Part shown: one piece after another, positions 40,525 to 49,465 of the stretch | How positions within the stretch are numbered: position 1 is the first letter of the stretch | How the letters are laid out: each line of letters begins with the position of its first letter | Assembly (NCBI GenBank): GCA_017436645.1 | Contig: JAFSCR010000007.1 | Span: forward strand, 1 to 49,465 | Reading direction: 5' to 3' | Source: Clostridia bacterium | GTDB lineage: Bacteria > Bacillota > Clostridia > UMGS1883 > UMGS1540 | DNA: 49,465 nt | Notes under the pieces: model-generated | What the model was told of the DNA's origin: nothing | The model's database searches: none | What the model saw: the letters and a program-made list of their open reading frames with translations, nothing else | Made by a program: the position numbers and the translations under genes

Positions 40525-42336
40525 ATGCGAACAGGTGATATTTCAATAAGCACCGAAAATATTTTTCCGATTATCAAAAAATGGCTCTATTCCGATTGTG
40601 ACATTTTTCTCCGTGAAATTGTTTCCAACGGCTGCGATGCCATAACAAAGCTTAAAAAGCTTACTGCAGTAGGCGATGCTCGCCTTAAGGATGATGAGGC
40701 TTTTGCCGTTGACATTCTTCTCGATAAAGATGCAAAAACTCTTTCGATTACTGATAACGGCATTGGTATGACGGAAGAAGAAGTAGTAAAGTACATAACC
40801 CAGATTGCCTTTTCGGGCGCCGAAGAATTCATTCAGAAATATCAGGAAAAGAGCGGTGAAAACGCCGGCATTATCGGCCATTTCGGGCTCGGCTTTTACT
40901 CGGCCTTTATGGTTTCGGAGCGTGTAGACATTCACACCCTTTCTTATAAGGAAGGCGCTGAGGCTGTTTACTGGAGCTGTGACGGCGGCATGAATTATGA
41001 GATTTCAGAAGATGCCAGAAAAGAACGGGGTACTGAAATTGTTCTCCACATCGGCGAGGAACACGCTGAATTTTTGGAGGAAAGCCGCATCCGTGAGATT
41101 TTACAAAAATACTGTGCTTTTCTTCCCTATCCCATTTATTTCTATAAAAAGGGCGATGAAAAACCCGCCGAAAGCATCAATGACACTTCTCCCCTTTGGC
41201 TGAAAAATCCTTCAGAATGTACGGACGAAGAGTATAAGGCTTTTTATAAAAACGTCTTTATGGATATAAATGACCCTCTCTTTTACATTCACCTTAATGT
41301 GGAATATCCGTTCCGCCTGCAGGGCATATTGTATTTCCCGAGAAAGACAAGTGCTTACGACCAAACAGAAGGCCAAATCAAGCTTTATAACAATCAGGTC
41401 TTTATTGCCGATAACATCAAAGAAGTTATTCCCGAATTTTTACTTCTTCTGAAAGGCTGTATTGACTGTCCTGACCTTCCGCTCAACGTTTCGAGAAGCT
41501 TTTTGCAAAATGACGGCTACGTTAAAAAGGTTTCCGCCCATATTACAAAAAAGGTTGCGGACAAGCTTACTTCTCTTTACAATACGGAACGTGAAAATTT
41601 CTGTACCTACTGGGACGATATAAATCCCTTTATTAAATACGGATGCCTGAGGGACGAAAAATTCTATGACCGTGTAAAGGATATCCTGATTTATAAAACG
41701 GCAGATGATAAACATGTAAATCTTACGGAATATCTGGACGAAGCGAAAGCGAAGGGACACGAAAATGAAGTATATTATGCCACGGATGCGAGTGCACAGG
41801 GCCAGTATATTTCTATGTTCCAATCCCGCAGTCTCTCAGTTCTTCTTATGCCTGCCATGATTGATGCAGCCTTTATTTCTATGGTGGAAGCGAAAAACGA
41901 AGGCGTAAGATTTATGCGAATTGACGCTTCTGTTTCCGATGCGCTGAAAGCCAAGGACGGGGATGATGGCGAAAAAATCATTGCACTTTTCAAAGAGGCA
42001 ATCGGAAATGAAAAACTGAAAATTGAATCCTGCACCCTTCGCCCCGAGGATATGCCTGCGGTGCTTACCGTGAGCGAAGAATCACGACGGATGCAGGAAA
42101 TGATGAGAATGTACGGCAGCGTTTCGCCCGACCTATTCCCCACCGAAGAAACGCTTGTTTTAAATCTTGCAAGTCCCGTTATGCAGAAAATCAGCGAAAA
42201 AAGCGGCGAAGAAGTAACGCTGATTTGTCAGCAGATTTACGATATGGCACGGCTTGCACAGCGGCCGCTTGACAAAGAGTCGCTCTCCGCTTTCATAGAG
42301 AGAAGTGCCATCATTATGGAAAAGGCGCTCAAATAA
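40525..42336 (+). CDS. htpG: Molecular chaperone HtpG (Hsp90)
   Basis: HtpG is the bacterial Hsp90, an ATP-dependent clamp. The 603-residue protein has the GHKL ATPase motifs (EIVSNGCDAITKL with the catalytic Glu-Asn region changed in order from the usual E-L-I-S-N-A-S-D, DNGIGMTEEEV, and GHFGLGFYSAFMV), the middle domain with the NVSRSFLQ catalytic-loop arginine, and the C-terminal dimerisation domain. It is slightly shorter than E. coli HtpG (624). It is not linked to CIRCE, so it should be regulated apart from dnaK. The glmM gene follows after 63 bases. Confidence 0.95.
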   Translation: MRTGDISISTENIFPIIKKWLYSDCDIFLREIVSNGCDAITKLKKLTAVGDARLKDDEAFAVDILLDKDAKTLSITDNGIGMTEEEVVKYITQIAFSGAEEFIQKYQEKSGENAGIIGHFGLGFYSAFMVSERVDIHTLSYKEGAEAVYWSCDGGMNYEISEDARKERGTEIVLHIGEEHAEFLEESRIREILQKYCAFLPYPIYFYKKGDEKPAESINDTSPLWLKNPSECTDEEYKAFYKNVFMDINDPLFYIHLNVEYPFRLQGILYFPRKTSAYDQTEGQIKLYNNQVFIADNIKEVIPEFLLLLKGCIDCPDLPLNVSRSFLQNDGYVKKVSAHITKKVADKLTSLYNTERENFCTYWDDINPFIKYGCLRDEKFYDRVKDILIYKTADDKHVNLTEYLDEAKAKGHENEVYYATDASAQGQYISMFQSRSLSVLLMPAMIDAAFISMVEAKNEGVRFMRIDASVSDALKAKDGDDGEKIIALFKEAIGNEKLKIESCTLRPEDMPAVLTVSEESRRMQEMMRMYGSVSPDLFPTEETLVLNLASPVMQKISEKSGEEVTLICQQIYDMARLAQRPLDKESLSAFIERSAIIMEKALK

Positions 42337-42399
42337 AGAACGAAACATACTATTAAAGCATACTTTAAAATGATAAAATTTTAAAAGAGGTGACCAAAA

Positions 42400-43743
42400 A
42401 TGGCAAGACTTTTTGGAACGGACGGTGTGCGCGGCATCGCCGGCAGTGAACTTACACCCACCCTTGCATTTCAGCTTGGGCGTGCAGGTGCATATGTGCT
42501 GGCACAAGAAACGAAAAAGCCGAAAATATTAGTTGGTATGGACACACGAATTTCCTGCGATATGCTGGAAAGTGCACTCATTGCCGGTATTTTATCGGCA
42601 GGTGCGGATGCAATATCCATTGGCGTTATTCCCACCCCCGGCATTGCATATCTTACAAAGGCCAGAGGTGCTGCGGCAGGCGTTGTTATTTCTGCATCCC
42701 ATAATCCCGCAAAATATAACGGCATTAAGTTTTTCAGCGGCGAAGGGTATAAGCTTCCTGATGAAACGGAAGACAAAATTCAGGCACTCATTGAATCGGA
42801 CGGCGTTCCTACATACACAGGTGCCGATATCGGCCGCCATTATTTAGACTTTGACGCCATAGAAGACTATGCAAAATATGCCCAAGGTTCCATCTCCGAA
42901 TCCCTTTCAGGCCTTCGGATTGCAGTAGACTGCGCTAACGGTGCAACGAGTAAAATTAACCCCAAGGTTTTTGAAAGACTCGGCGCCAAGGTTTCCGTTA
43001 TCGGTGCAGACCCGAACGGCCTTAATATTAACGACGGCTGCGGTTCCACACATATGGAAGGCCTCGCCGAATTTGTAAAAAACGGTAATTTTGACATTGG
43101 CATTGCCTTTGACGGCGACGGTGACCGTGTTCTCTTTACGGATGCGGAAGGCAACTTTATTGACGGCGACCATGTTATGGCCGCAATTGCCATAGCACTG
43201 AAAAAAGAAAATAAGCTTGATAATAGTACCCTTGTTGCAACGGTCATGAGTAACCTCGGTCTTGAGATTGCCTGCCGTGAAAACGGCATTACGCTTCTTC
43301 GCACAGCAGTTGGTGACCGCTATGTACTGGAAACCATGCTGAAGGAAGGACATATTCTTGGCGGCGAACAGTCCGGTCACATTATTTTCTCTAAACATGC
43401 CACCACAGGTGACGGTCTTATTTCCGCCCTGCAGTTTTTGGAAATTATGCAGAAAACGGGCAAAAGTGCCGCTGAGCTTTCCGCATGCATGACTTCCTTT
43501 CCCCAGGTTCTCAAAAACGTTAAAGTTTCCAACGAGCAAAAATATACGTTTACAAAGGATGCTGAAATTGCACAGGAAATCAGCCGTATTGAAAAAGAAC
43601 TTTCGGGCAGAGGAAGAATTTTAATCCGTCCTTCGGGAACAGAACCCCAGGTCCGCATTATGCTGGAAGGCGATAACACGGAAATGATTGAAAAGGAAGC
43701 CACCTTCCTTGCTGACTTTATTTTAAAACGACTGGAGTCCTAA
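42400..43743 (+). CDS. glmM: Phosphoglucosamine mutase
   Basis: GlmM converts glucosamine-6-phosphate to the 1-phosphate for UDP-GlcNAc and peptidoglycan. The 447-residue protein begins ARLFGTDGVRGIAG, has the phosphoserine loop VVISASHNPAKYNGIKFF, the metal-binding DGDGDR motif, the sugar-binding GGEQSGHIIF and the phosphate-binding RPSGTEPQVRIM. Length and motifs are standard. An AGAGGTG ribosome site precedes the ATG. The pepP-like gene starts three bases after its stop. Confidence 0.98.
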   Translation: MARLFGTDGVRGIAGSELTPTLAFQLGRAGAYVLAQETKKPKILVGMDTRISCDMLESALIAGILSAGADAISIGVIPTPGIAYLTKARGAAAGVVISASHNPAKYNGIKFFSGEGYKLPDETEDKIQALIESDGVPTYTGADIGRHYLDFDAIEDYAKYAQGSISESLSGLRIAVDCANGATSKINPKVFERLGAKVSVIGADPNGLNINDGCGSTHMEGLAEFVKNGNFDIGIAFDGDGDRVLFTDAEGNFIDGDHVMAAIAIALKKENKLDNSTLVATVMSNLGLEIACRENGITLLRTAVGDRYVLETMLKEGHILGGEQSGHIIFSKHATTGDGLISALQFLEIMQKTGKSAAELSACMTSFPQVLKNVKVSNEQKYTFTKDAEIAQEISRIEKELSGRGRILIRPSGTEPQVRIMLEGDNTEMIEKEATFLADFILKRLES

Positions 43744-43745
43744 AA

Positions 43746-44795
43746 ATGAGCAGAACTGAAGTTTTTCTGCAAAAAGTGAATGATTTAGGCGGCGGGGGTG
43801 CGATTCTTCGTGCTCCCGAATCCCTTTTTTATCTAAGCGGCTTTTCAGGCGGTGAAGGTACTCTTGTTATCACCCGTGATGCCCGATGCCTTTTGGTCGA
43901 CTCCCGCTATACCTTGCAGGCAAAGGCGGAAGCGCCGGAATATGAAATTCTGCCTTATAATGCGGATATTTCGGATATACTTGGCGCAGTAACGTCCGTT
44001 TGCTATGAGGGGGATTTTCTTTCCGCATCTGCCTTTGAAAGACTTAAACAAAAGGTGTCAGGGAAAACATGGGTGGACGTGAGCGAAGCACTTTTGATGC
44101 TCCGCAAAACGAAGGATACGATGGAACTGAATGCTATTGCAAATGCCGTAGCCCTTGCCGACGATGCTTTTTCCTATACTGTTTCACGCATTAAAAAAGG
44201 CATGCACGAATATGAAGTTGCAGCACTTCTTGAAGGGTATATGCGGCGGGAAGCCGGTGCACAGCCTGCTTTTGATACTGTTTGTGCCAGCGGCTTTCGC
44301 AGTGCACTCCCCCACGGAGCGGCAAGTGATAAAACGCTCCAAGACGGGGACTTTCTCACAATGGATTACGGATGCCTATTAAACGGATACCGCTCGGATA
44401 TAACCCGCACCGTTGTGATCGGTAAAGCTGAATCATGGCAAAAGGAAATCTACAACATTGTTCTGTATGCCCAAGGCCTTGCAGAAAATGCGGCAAAGGG
44501 CGGCATGGATGCCTCTGCACTTGATCAGATCGCACGAGATGCAATCTCAAATTTTGGATATGGAGAATACTTCGGGCATGCGCTCGGCCACGGCGTGGGC
44601 CTTGCTATTCACGAGTACCCCACCGTTTCCCCGAAAAGCATGCATAAAATCGAATATGGTGATGTGTTTACCATAGAGCCCGGCGTATACCTTCCGGACC
44701 GCGGCGGCGTCCGTATTGAGGATATGCTGTATGCTACGCCCGACGGCCATGCGATCCTCACCAAATCAACGAAAGAATTCATGGAAATTCAGTAA
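43746..44795 (+). CDS. Xaa-Pro aminopeptidase (M24B family)
   Basis: The 349-residue metallopeptidase cleaves N-terminal residues ahead of proline. It has a creatinase N-terminal domain (about 1-125) and a pita-bread domain with the five metal ligands: two Asp in LTMDYGCLLNGYRSDITRT, His in HALGHGVGLAIHE, and two Glu in TIEPGVYLPDRGGVRIED. GGAG inside the end of glmM serves as its ribosome site, so it is coupled to glmM. A strong terminator follows. Confidence 0.94.
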   Translation: MSRTEVFLQKVNDLGGGGAILRAPESLFYLSGFSGGEGTLVITRDARCLLVDSRYTLQAKAEAPEYEILPYNADISDILGAVTSVCYEGDFLSASAFERLKQKVSGKTWVDVSEALLMLRKTKDTMELNAIANAVALADDAFSYTVSRIKKGMHEYEVAALLEGYMRREAGAQPAFDTVCASGFRSALPHGAASDKTLQDGDFLTMDYGCLLNGYRSDITRTVVIGKAESWQKEIYNIVLYAQGLAENAAKGGMDASALDQIARDAISNFGYGEYFGHALGHGVGLAIHEYPTVSPKSMHKIEYGDVFTIEPGVYLPDRGGVRIEDMLYATPDGHAILTKSTKEFMEIQ

Positions 44796-44797
44796 AC

Positions 44798-44835
44798 AAA
44801 AGACACTTTCCCATCTCTTTAGGAAGGTGTCTTTT
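44798..44835 (+). terminator. Terminator of the htpG-glmM-pepP unit
   Basis: A 14-bp stem with one wobble pair (44798-44811 with 44822-44835) has a 10-base loop, and the stem ends in TTTT. About 140 bases of very A/T-rich sequence follow, in which I see only the next promoter. Confidence 0.88.
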
Positions 44836-44976
44836 ATTATTGTCTTTTTTATTCGTTTTCCTTTCCTCTTTTACGGTTTTTTGTATTAAATACCAAAATA
44901 TTTTTTGAATTTTACATTTTTAAAGCTTAATTTAGAAAAATTTGTTCTATTTTTATTTTTCACAGAAAAATTTATG

Positions 44977-45005
44977 TTGCATTTACTTCGAATATGGCAT
45001 ATAAT
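44977..45005 (+). promoter_or_regulatory. Sigma-A promoter of the Lrp-type regulator and aminotransferase
   Basis: TTGCAT (44977-44982), 17 bases, TATAAT (45000-45005), 30 bases ahead of the ATG. Confidence 0.82.
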
Positions 45006-45035
45006 TATAGTAGTTTAAAGAAAAGGAGAATCCAC

Positions 45036-45512
45036 ATGCACAAGATCCTTAAAATTTTAGAAAAAAACAGTCATTTATCAGCACGTGAAATCGCTGTTAT
45101 GCTTGACATGGACGTAAAAGAAGTGGAAGCGCAAATTGCCAAAATGGAAGAGGAAGGCATCATTGTCGGCTATCAGACACTTGTGGACTGGGACAAAGCC
45201 GAAACCGAGCGTGTAACCGCCTTTATTGAACTTCGGGTAACCCCGCAGCGTGGCGAAGGATTTGACAAAATTGCCGAACGTATTTACCAGTATGATCAGG
45301 TTAAAACCGTATGGCTTATGTCCGGCAGTTTTGATATCGGCCTGATTTGCGAAGGGAAGTCCATGAAAGAAGTTGCACTTTTTGTTGCGGAAAAACTTGC
45401 ACCCATGCCTTCTGTTATCAGCACGGGCACCCATTTTGTTTTAAAAACATATAAGCAATCCGGCGTCATTTTTGATAAGCCGCAAAAAGACGAAAGAAGC
45501 GTGATTTCATGA
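45036..45512 (+). CDS. Lrp/AsnC-family transcription regulator
   Basis: The 158-residue protein has an N-terminal winged helix-turn-helix (ILEKNSHLSAREIAVMLDMD, then KMEEEGIIVGYQTLVDW) and a C-terminal RAM/AsnC ligand-binding domain (VTAFIELRVTP, TVWLMSGSFDIGL). Such regulators sense amino acids. It overlaps the next gene by four bases (ATGA), so it most likely controls or senses the product of that aminotransferase. GGAG precedes the ATG at 45036; an in-frame ATG at 44994 lies in the promoter and is excluded. Confidence 0.93.
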   Translation: MHKILKILEKNSHLSAREIAVMLDMDVKEVEAQIAKMEEEGIIVGYQTLVDWDKAETERVTAFIELRVTPQRGEGFDKIAERIYQYDQVKTVWLMSGSFDIGLICEGKSMKEVALFVAEKLAPMPSVISTGTHFVLKTYKQSGVIFDKPQKDERSVIS

Positions 45513-46681
45513 TGAATATAGAAAGCATGCTAAATTCACGGGCGGCGCAAATCCCCCCTTCCGGCATCCGTAAATTCTTTGACATTGTTGCAAGCCGTAA
45601 GGATGCCATTTCCCTCGGCGTTGGCGAACCTGATTTTGTTACGCCCTGGCATATCCGTGATGCGGGTATTTATTCTCTCGAAAGAGGGCATACATACTAC
45701 ACATCCAATGCCGGTATGTTACAGCTTCGTCAGTCCGTTGCAAACTATTTATCCCGCCGGTTTCACCTGTCATATGACCCAAATGGTGAAATTCTGATAA
45801 CCGTTGGCGGCAGTGAGGCCATTGACCTTGCTGTAAGAAGTCTCATAGGCCCCGGAGATGAAGTTCTTGTGCCCCAGCCGAGCTTCGTTTGCTATTCTCC
45901 GTGTGTTACGCTTGCCGGCGGCACACCCGTTCCAATCGTTACGAAAGAAGAGGACGAGTTTCGTCTGACTGCCGATGCGCTCAGAAGCGCCATAACGCCA
46001 AAAACAAAACTTCTCGTTTTCCCCTTCCCCAATAATCCCACGGGCGGCATTATGGAAAAAGAGCATCTCCTTGAAATTGCAGAGGTTTTAAAAGACACCG
46101 ACATTCTCGTTTTAAGCGATGAAATCTATGCAGAGCTTACCTACGGTGCACAGCATGTATCCATTGCTTCTCTTCCCGGCATGCAGGAACGGACAATCCT
46201 CGTCAGCGGTTTTTCCAAAGCATACGCCATGACGGGTTGGCGTCTTGGATATGCCTGCGGCCCAAAGCCGGTCATAGGTCTTATGACAAAGATTCACCAG
46301 TACGCCATTATGTCCACCCCCACCACAAGCCAGTACGCCGCTATCGAGGCGCTAGACCATGGCGATGAAGACATTGCCCTCATGCGTGAAGAATACAATC
46401 ACCGCCGCCGACTTATGGTGGAAGGGTTCCGGAATATGGGGCTCTCCTGTTTTGAACCGAAAGGTGCATTTTATGTTTTCCCGTCTATTAAAGAAACGGG
46501 GCTTTCCTCCACCGAATTTGCAGAAAAGCTTCTGGACGAGGAAAATGTGGCCGTTGTGCCGGGCGATGCCTTCGGCAAAAGCGGCGAAGGGTTTATCCGT
46601 TGTTCCTATGCTTACAGCGTAAAGAATATTACGGAAGCACTTTCAAGAATCGAACGGTTTGTGAAAAGACACTTAAAGTAA
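45509..46681 (+). CDS. Class I/II aminotransferase (aspartate/aromatic type, PLP)
   Basis: The 390-residue enzyme transfers amino groups between amino and keto acids using PLP. Landmarks are ISLGVGEPDFVTP near the start, the substrate-loop YTSNAGMLQLRQSV, FPFPNNPTGGIM, the aspartate in VLSDEIYAEL, and the PLP lysine in SGFSKAYAMTGWRLGY. The closest families are bacterial PatA/aspartate aminotransferase-like enzymes; the true substrate is not clear. It is co-translated with the Lrp-type regulator. A strong terminator follows. Confidence 0.93.
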   Translation: MMNIESMLNSRAAQIPPSGIRKFFDIVASRKDAISLGVGEPDFVTPWHIRDAGIYSLERGHTYYTSNAGMLQLRQSVANYLSRRFHLSYDPNGEILITVGGSEAIDLAVRSLIGPGDEVLVPQPSFVCYSPCVTLAGGTPVPIVTKEEDEFRLTADALRSAITPKTKLLVFPFPNNPTGGIMEKEHLLEIAEVLKDTDILVLSDEIYAELTYGAQHVSIASLPGMQERTILVSGFSKAYAMTGWRLGYACGPKPVIGLMTKIHQYAIMSTPTTSQYAAIEALDHGDEDIALMREEYNHRRRLMVEGFRNMGLSCFEPKGAFYVFPSIKETGLSSTEFAEKLLDEENVAVVPGDAFGKSGEGFIRCSYAYSVKNITEALSRIERFVKRHLK

Positions 46682-46719
46682 ATCATGCAAAGCATATTTT
46701 AAGTGTAATTTAATACAGC

Positions 46720-46751
46720 AAAGAAACAGCCGCCCTCCCGGCTGTTTCTTT
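46720..46751 (+). terminator. Terminator of the Lrp-aminotransferase unit
   Basis: A perfect 13-bp stem (46720-46732 with 46739-46751) has a six-base loop, with TTTCTTT at its 3' side. Confidence 0.9.
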
Positions 46752-46778
46752 CTGTCAAATAATATTTCATAAAAAGAC

Positions 46779-46807
46779 TTGACAAAAAATGCAAAAAGTA
46801 GTATACT
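46779..46807 (+). promoter_or_regulatory. Sigma-A promoter of the tRNA-Pro gene
   Basis: TTGACA (46779-46784), 17 bases, TATACT (46802-46807). The tRNA starts 16 bases after the -10 box. Confidence 0.9.
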
Positions 46808-46822
46808 ATAAAAGCTGTTTAT

Positions 46823-46900
46823 CGGGGTGTAGCTCAGTTTGGTATGAGTGCTTGGTTCGGGACCAAGAGGCCGCGGGTTCAAGTCCCGCCACTCCGACCA
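46823..46900 (+). tRNA. tRNA-Pro, anticodon CGG, CCA encoded
   Basis: The acceptor stem CGGGGTG pairs with CACTCCG with one G-T wobble. The anticodon stem CTTGG/CCAAG encloses the loop TTCGGGA, giving anticodon CGG (codon CCG, proline). The T arm is GCGGG-TTCAAGT-CCCGC. CCA is encoded at 46898-46900. A strong terminator begins five bases later. Confidence 0.95.
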
Positions 46901-46904
46901 TATC

Positions 46905-46944
46905 GAGTGTTCATAACGTGTATGAAGTTATGAACACTCTTTTT
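46905..46944 (+). terminator. Terminator after tRNA-Pro
   Basis: A perfect 13-bp stem (46905-46917 with 46927-46939) has a nine-base loop, followed by TTTTT. Confidence 0.93.
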
Positions 46945-47016
46945 CTATGCATATGGTCTTTTGAAAACTCTATCGCGTGTTGTGTTGTTCGCACAAATAT
47001 GGTACGCGGATTAGGT

Positions 47017-47037
47017 GCAGGCTCAGCCTGCTTTTTT
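47017..47037 (+). terminator. Short terminator-like hairpin at the element edge
   Basis: GCAGGC-TCA-GCCTGC (47017-47031) is followed by TTTTTT on the plus strand. It points against the recombinase gene, so it may protect the element from transcripts coming from the tRNA side. Confidence 0.65.
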
Positions 47038-47041
47038 GTTT

Positions 47042-48781
<1,740 letters not shown>

Positions 48782-48979
48782 TTATGTAATTGTACCGCCT
48801 GTATCGTCTATATTCAAATCTGTTGCATTGTTTAATACACATTTTTCAAACTGTTTCTTAATGTCTACACCTTGTTTTCCTCCGTAAACGGGAGTAACCG
48901 TGAAGGTTACCCCGTTGACGTTATACTGTCTTGGTCTTGTTACTAAATAACATTTAGGAAATTTAATCTCTTTTACCAT
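48782..48979 (-). CDS. Small element-encoded protein of unknown function
   Basis: I do not recognise this 65-residue product. It is basic at the N-terminus (VKEIKFPKCYLVTRPRQY), then has what look like beta strands (GVTFTVTPVYGG) and an acidic end. The ATG has an AAGGTGTG ribosome site. The gene sits between parB and the recombinase on the same strand, 10 bases after parB, so it is probably part of the same transcript. Confidence 0.65.
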   Translation of the reverse strand: MVKEIKFPKCYLVTRPRQYNVNGVTFTVTPVYGGKQGVDIKKQFEKCVLNNATDLNIDDTGGTIT

Positions 48980-48989
48980 TTTTCACACC

Positions 48990-49465
48990 TTACCTTTCAG
49001 GACCTTGTCTCTTTCTGTATTGAGCTTCACACATCTTGACGATTGCATCTTCAATCTGAGAGTTGCTGAAGCTTTTGGGAAAGTATTTCCGCACGCGCTC
49101 TGTCGGGATTTTGATTCGTTCCTTTTGGTTTGCTTTTTCTTCTGACATAATCTCGTTGATTCTGTCATCATCAAGCAATCCTTGCTGACTTAACTTTTTC
49201 ATACGAACTGCCTGAGATAATGACGGAGTACAATCATTAAGCTCCATTGCCTGAAGCAAGTCCCGTTGTTCAATATCATTGAGATAAGAAAGTTCAACCG
49301 CCGGAGTGAAAGAAATCTGTCCGTCATCAACGAACTTTAAAAGTTCGGGTAAAAGATTGGTCAAACGTATATACCTATGTATCTGATTACGGCTTTCACC
49401 ACTTTCTTCTGCTATAACCTCATAGGTATTTAACCTTTTCCCAACTTGGGAAGAAGTTAAATCTG
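48990..49465 (-). CDS. ParB/Spo0J-family protein, 5' end outside the window
   Basis: The reading frame is open to the window edge, and the visible 157 residues are the C-terminal part of a ParB-like protein. They include the helix-turn-helix region with VIAEESGESRNQIHRYIRL, then LLPELLKFVDDGQISFTPAVEL, and a lysine-rich end KYFPKSFSNSQIEDAIVKM. This is the type carried by clostridial integrative elements, where it helps maintenance or regulation. The apparent start inside the frame (a TTG at 49364) is not a true start, since the family sequence continues upstream. Confidence 0.9.
   Translation of the reverse strand, partial: DLTSSQVGKRLNTYEVIAEESGESRNQIHRYIRLTNLLPELLKFVDDGQISFTPAVELSYLNDIEQRDLLQAMELNDCTPSLSQAVRMKKLSQQGLLDDDRINEIMSEEKANQKERIKIPTERVRKYFPKSFSNSQIEDAIVKMCEAQYRKRQGPER

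Overview
The window is chromosomal DNA from an endospore-forming, low-to-mid GC Firmicute, most likely an anaerobic clostridium (Clostridia; Oscillospiraceae-like by gene content). The evidence is a CIRCE-controlled hrcA-grpE-dnaK-dnaJ operon, spore genes (spmA, spmB, gpr, a SpoIIQ-like LytM protein, an alpha/beta SASP), IreB, long-form HPF, SLH-domain surface protein, and the two-protein (AICAR transformylase plus PurO-type IMP cyclohydrolase) ending of purine synthesis. Most of it is housekeeping; the two ends carry mobile DNA. No CRISPR array, rRNA or toxin-antitoxin module was seen.

Layout. 1-600: an IS200-type element with a hairpin-rich right end. 600-5620 (minus): heat-shock operon hrcA-grpE-dnaK-dnaJ with a CBM9-like gene translationally coupled at its end. 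5650-7690 (plus): a permuted papain-like hydrolase and a FAD/Rieske oxidoreductase. 7690-12240 (minus): purN-purO-AICARFT-purD plus a GatD-like amidotransferase that lacks its catalytic cysteine. 12240-13395: a membrane PP2C-like protein (minus) and an L,D-transpeptidase (plus) fired from back-to-back consensus promoters. 14530-21520 (plus): lepA-hemW-recX-rimO-pgsA, then a small unknown gene with pncB. 21465-23582 (minus): an SLH-anchored GH18 protein and an AbrB-type regulator. 23630-26900: sporulation block (spmAB, gpr, spoIIQ-like) and ireB. 26855-33130: nth, glyA, an MBL-fold protein and a Ca2+ P-type ATPase. 33190-37124 (plus): a double GT-C glycosyltransferase and a GtrB-type GT2, a probable surface glycosylation pair. 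37178-40463 (plus): hpf, SASP, queG-like, CBS protein, CaCA antiporter. 40466-46681 (plus): htpG-glmM-pepP and an Lrp regulator with an aminotransferase. 46779-49465: tRNA-Pro(CGG), then the end of an integrative element (serine recombinase, small ORF, 5'-truncated parB) that runs off the window.

How it fits together. Sporulation is the main theme outside housekeeping. The SpoIIQ-like gene has a close sigma-F-type promoter, the SASP gene a sigma-G-type promoter, and spmAB a weaker sigma-E-like one; GPR would degrade the SASP at germination. Cell-envelope functions are the second theme (GatD-like, L,D-transpeptidase, PP2C/IreB signalling parts, GT-C/GT2 pair, GlmM, SLH-GH18). Most transcription units end in clear intrinsic terminators, several shared between convergent genes. 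I did not find a clear-cut new defence or biosynthetic system. The best leads are the cysteine-less GatD, the heat-shock-coupled CBM9 protein, the shortened HrcA, the PP2C with altered metal ligands, the double GT-C fusion, and a multi-hairpin leader before the CaCA antiporter.
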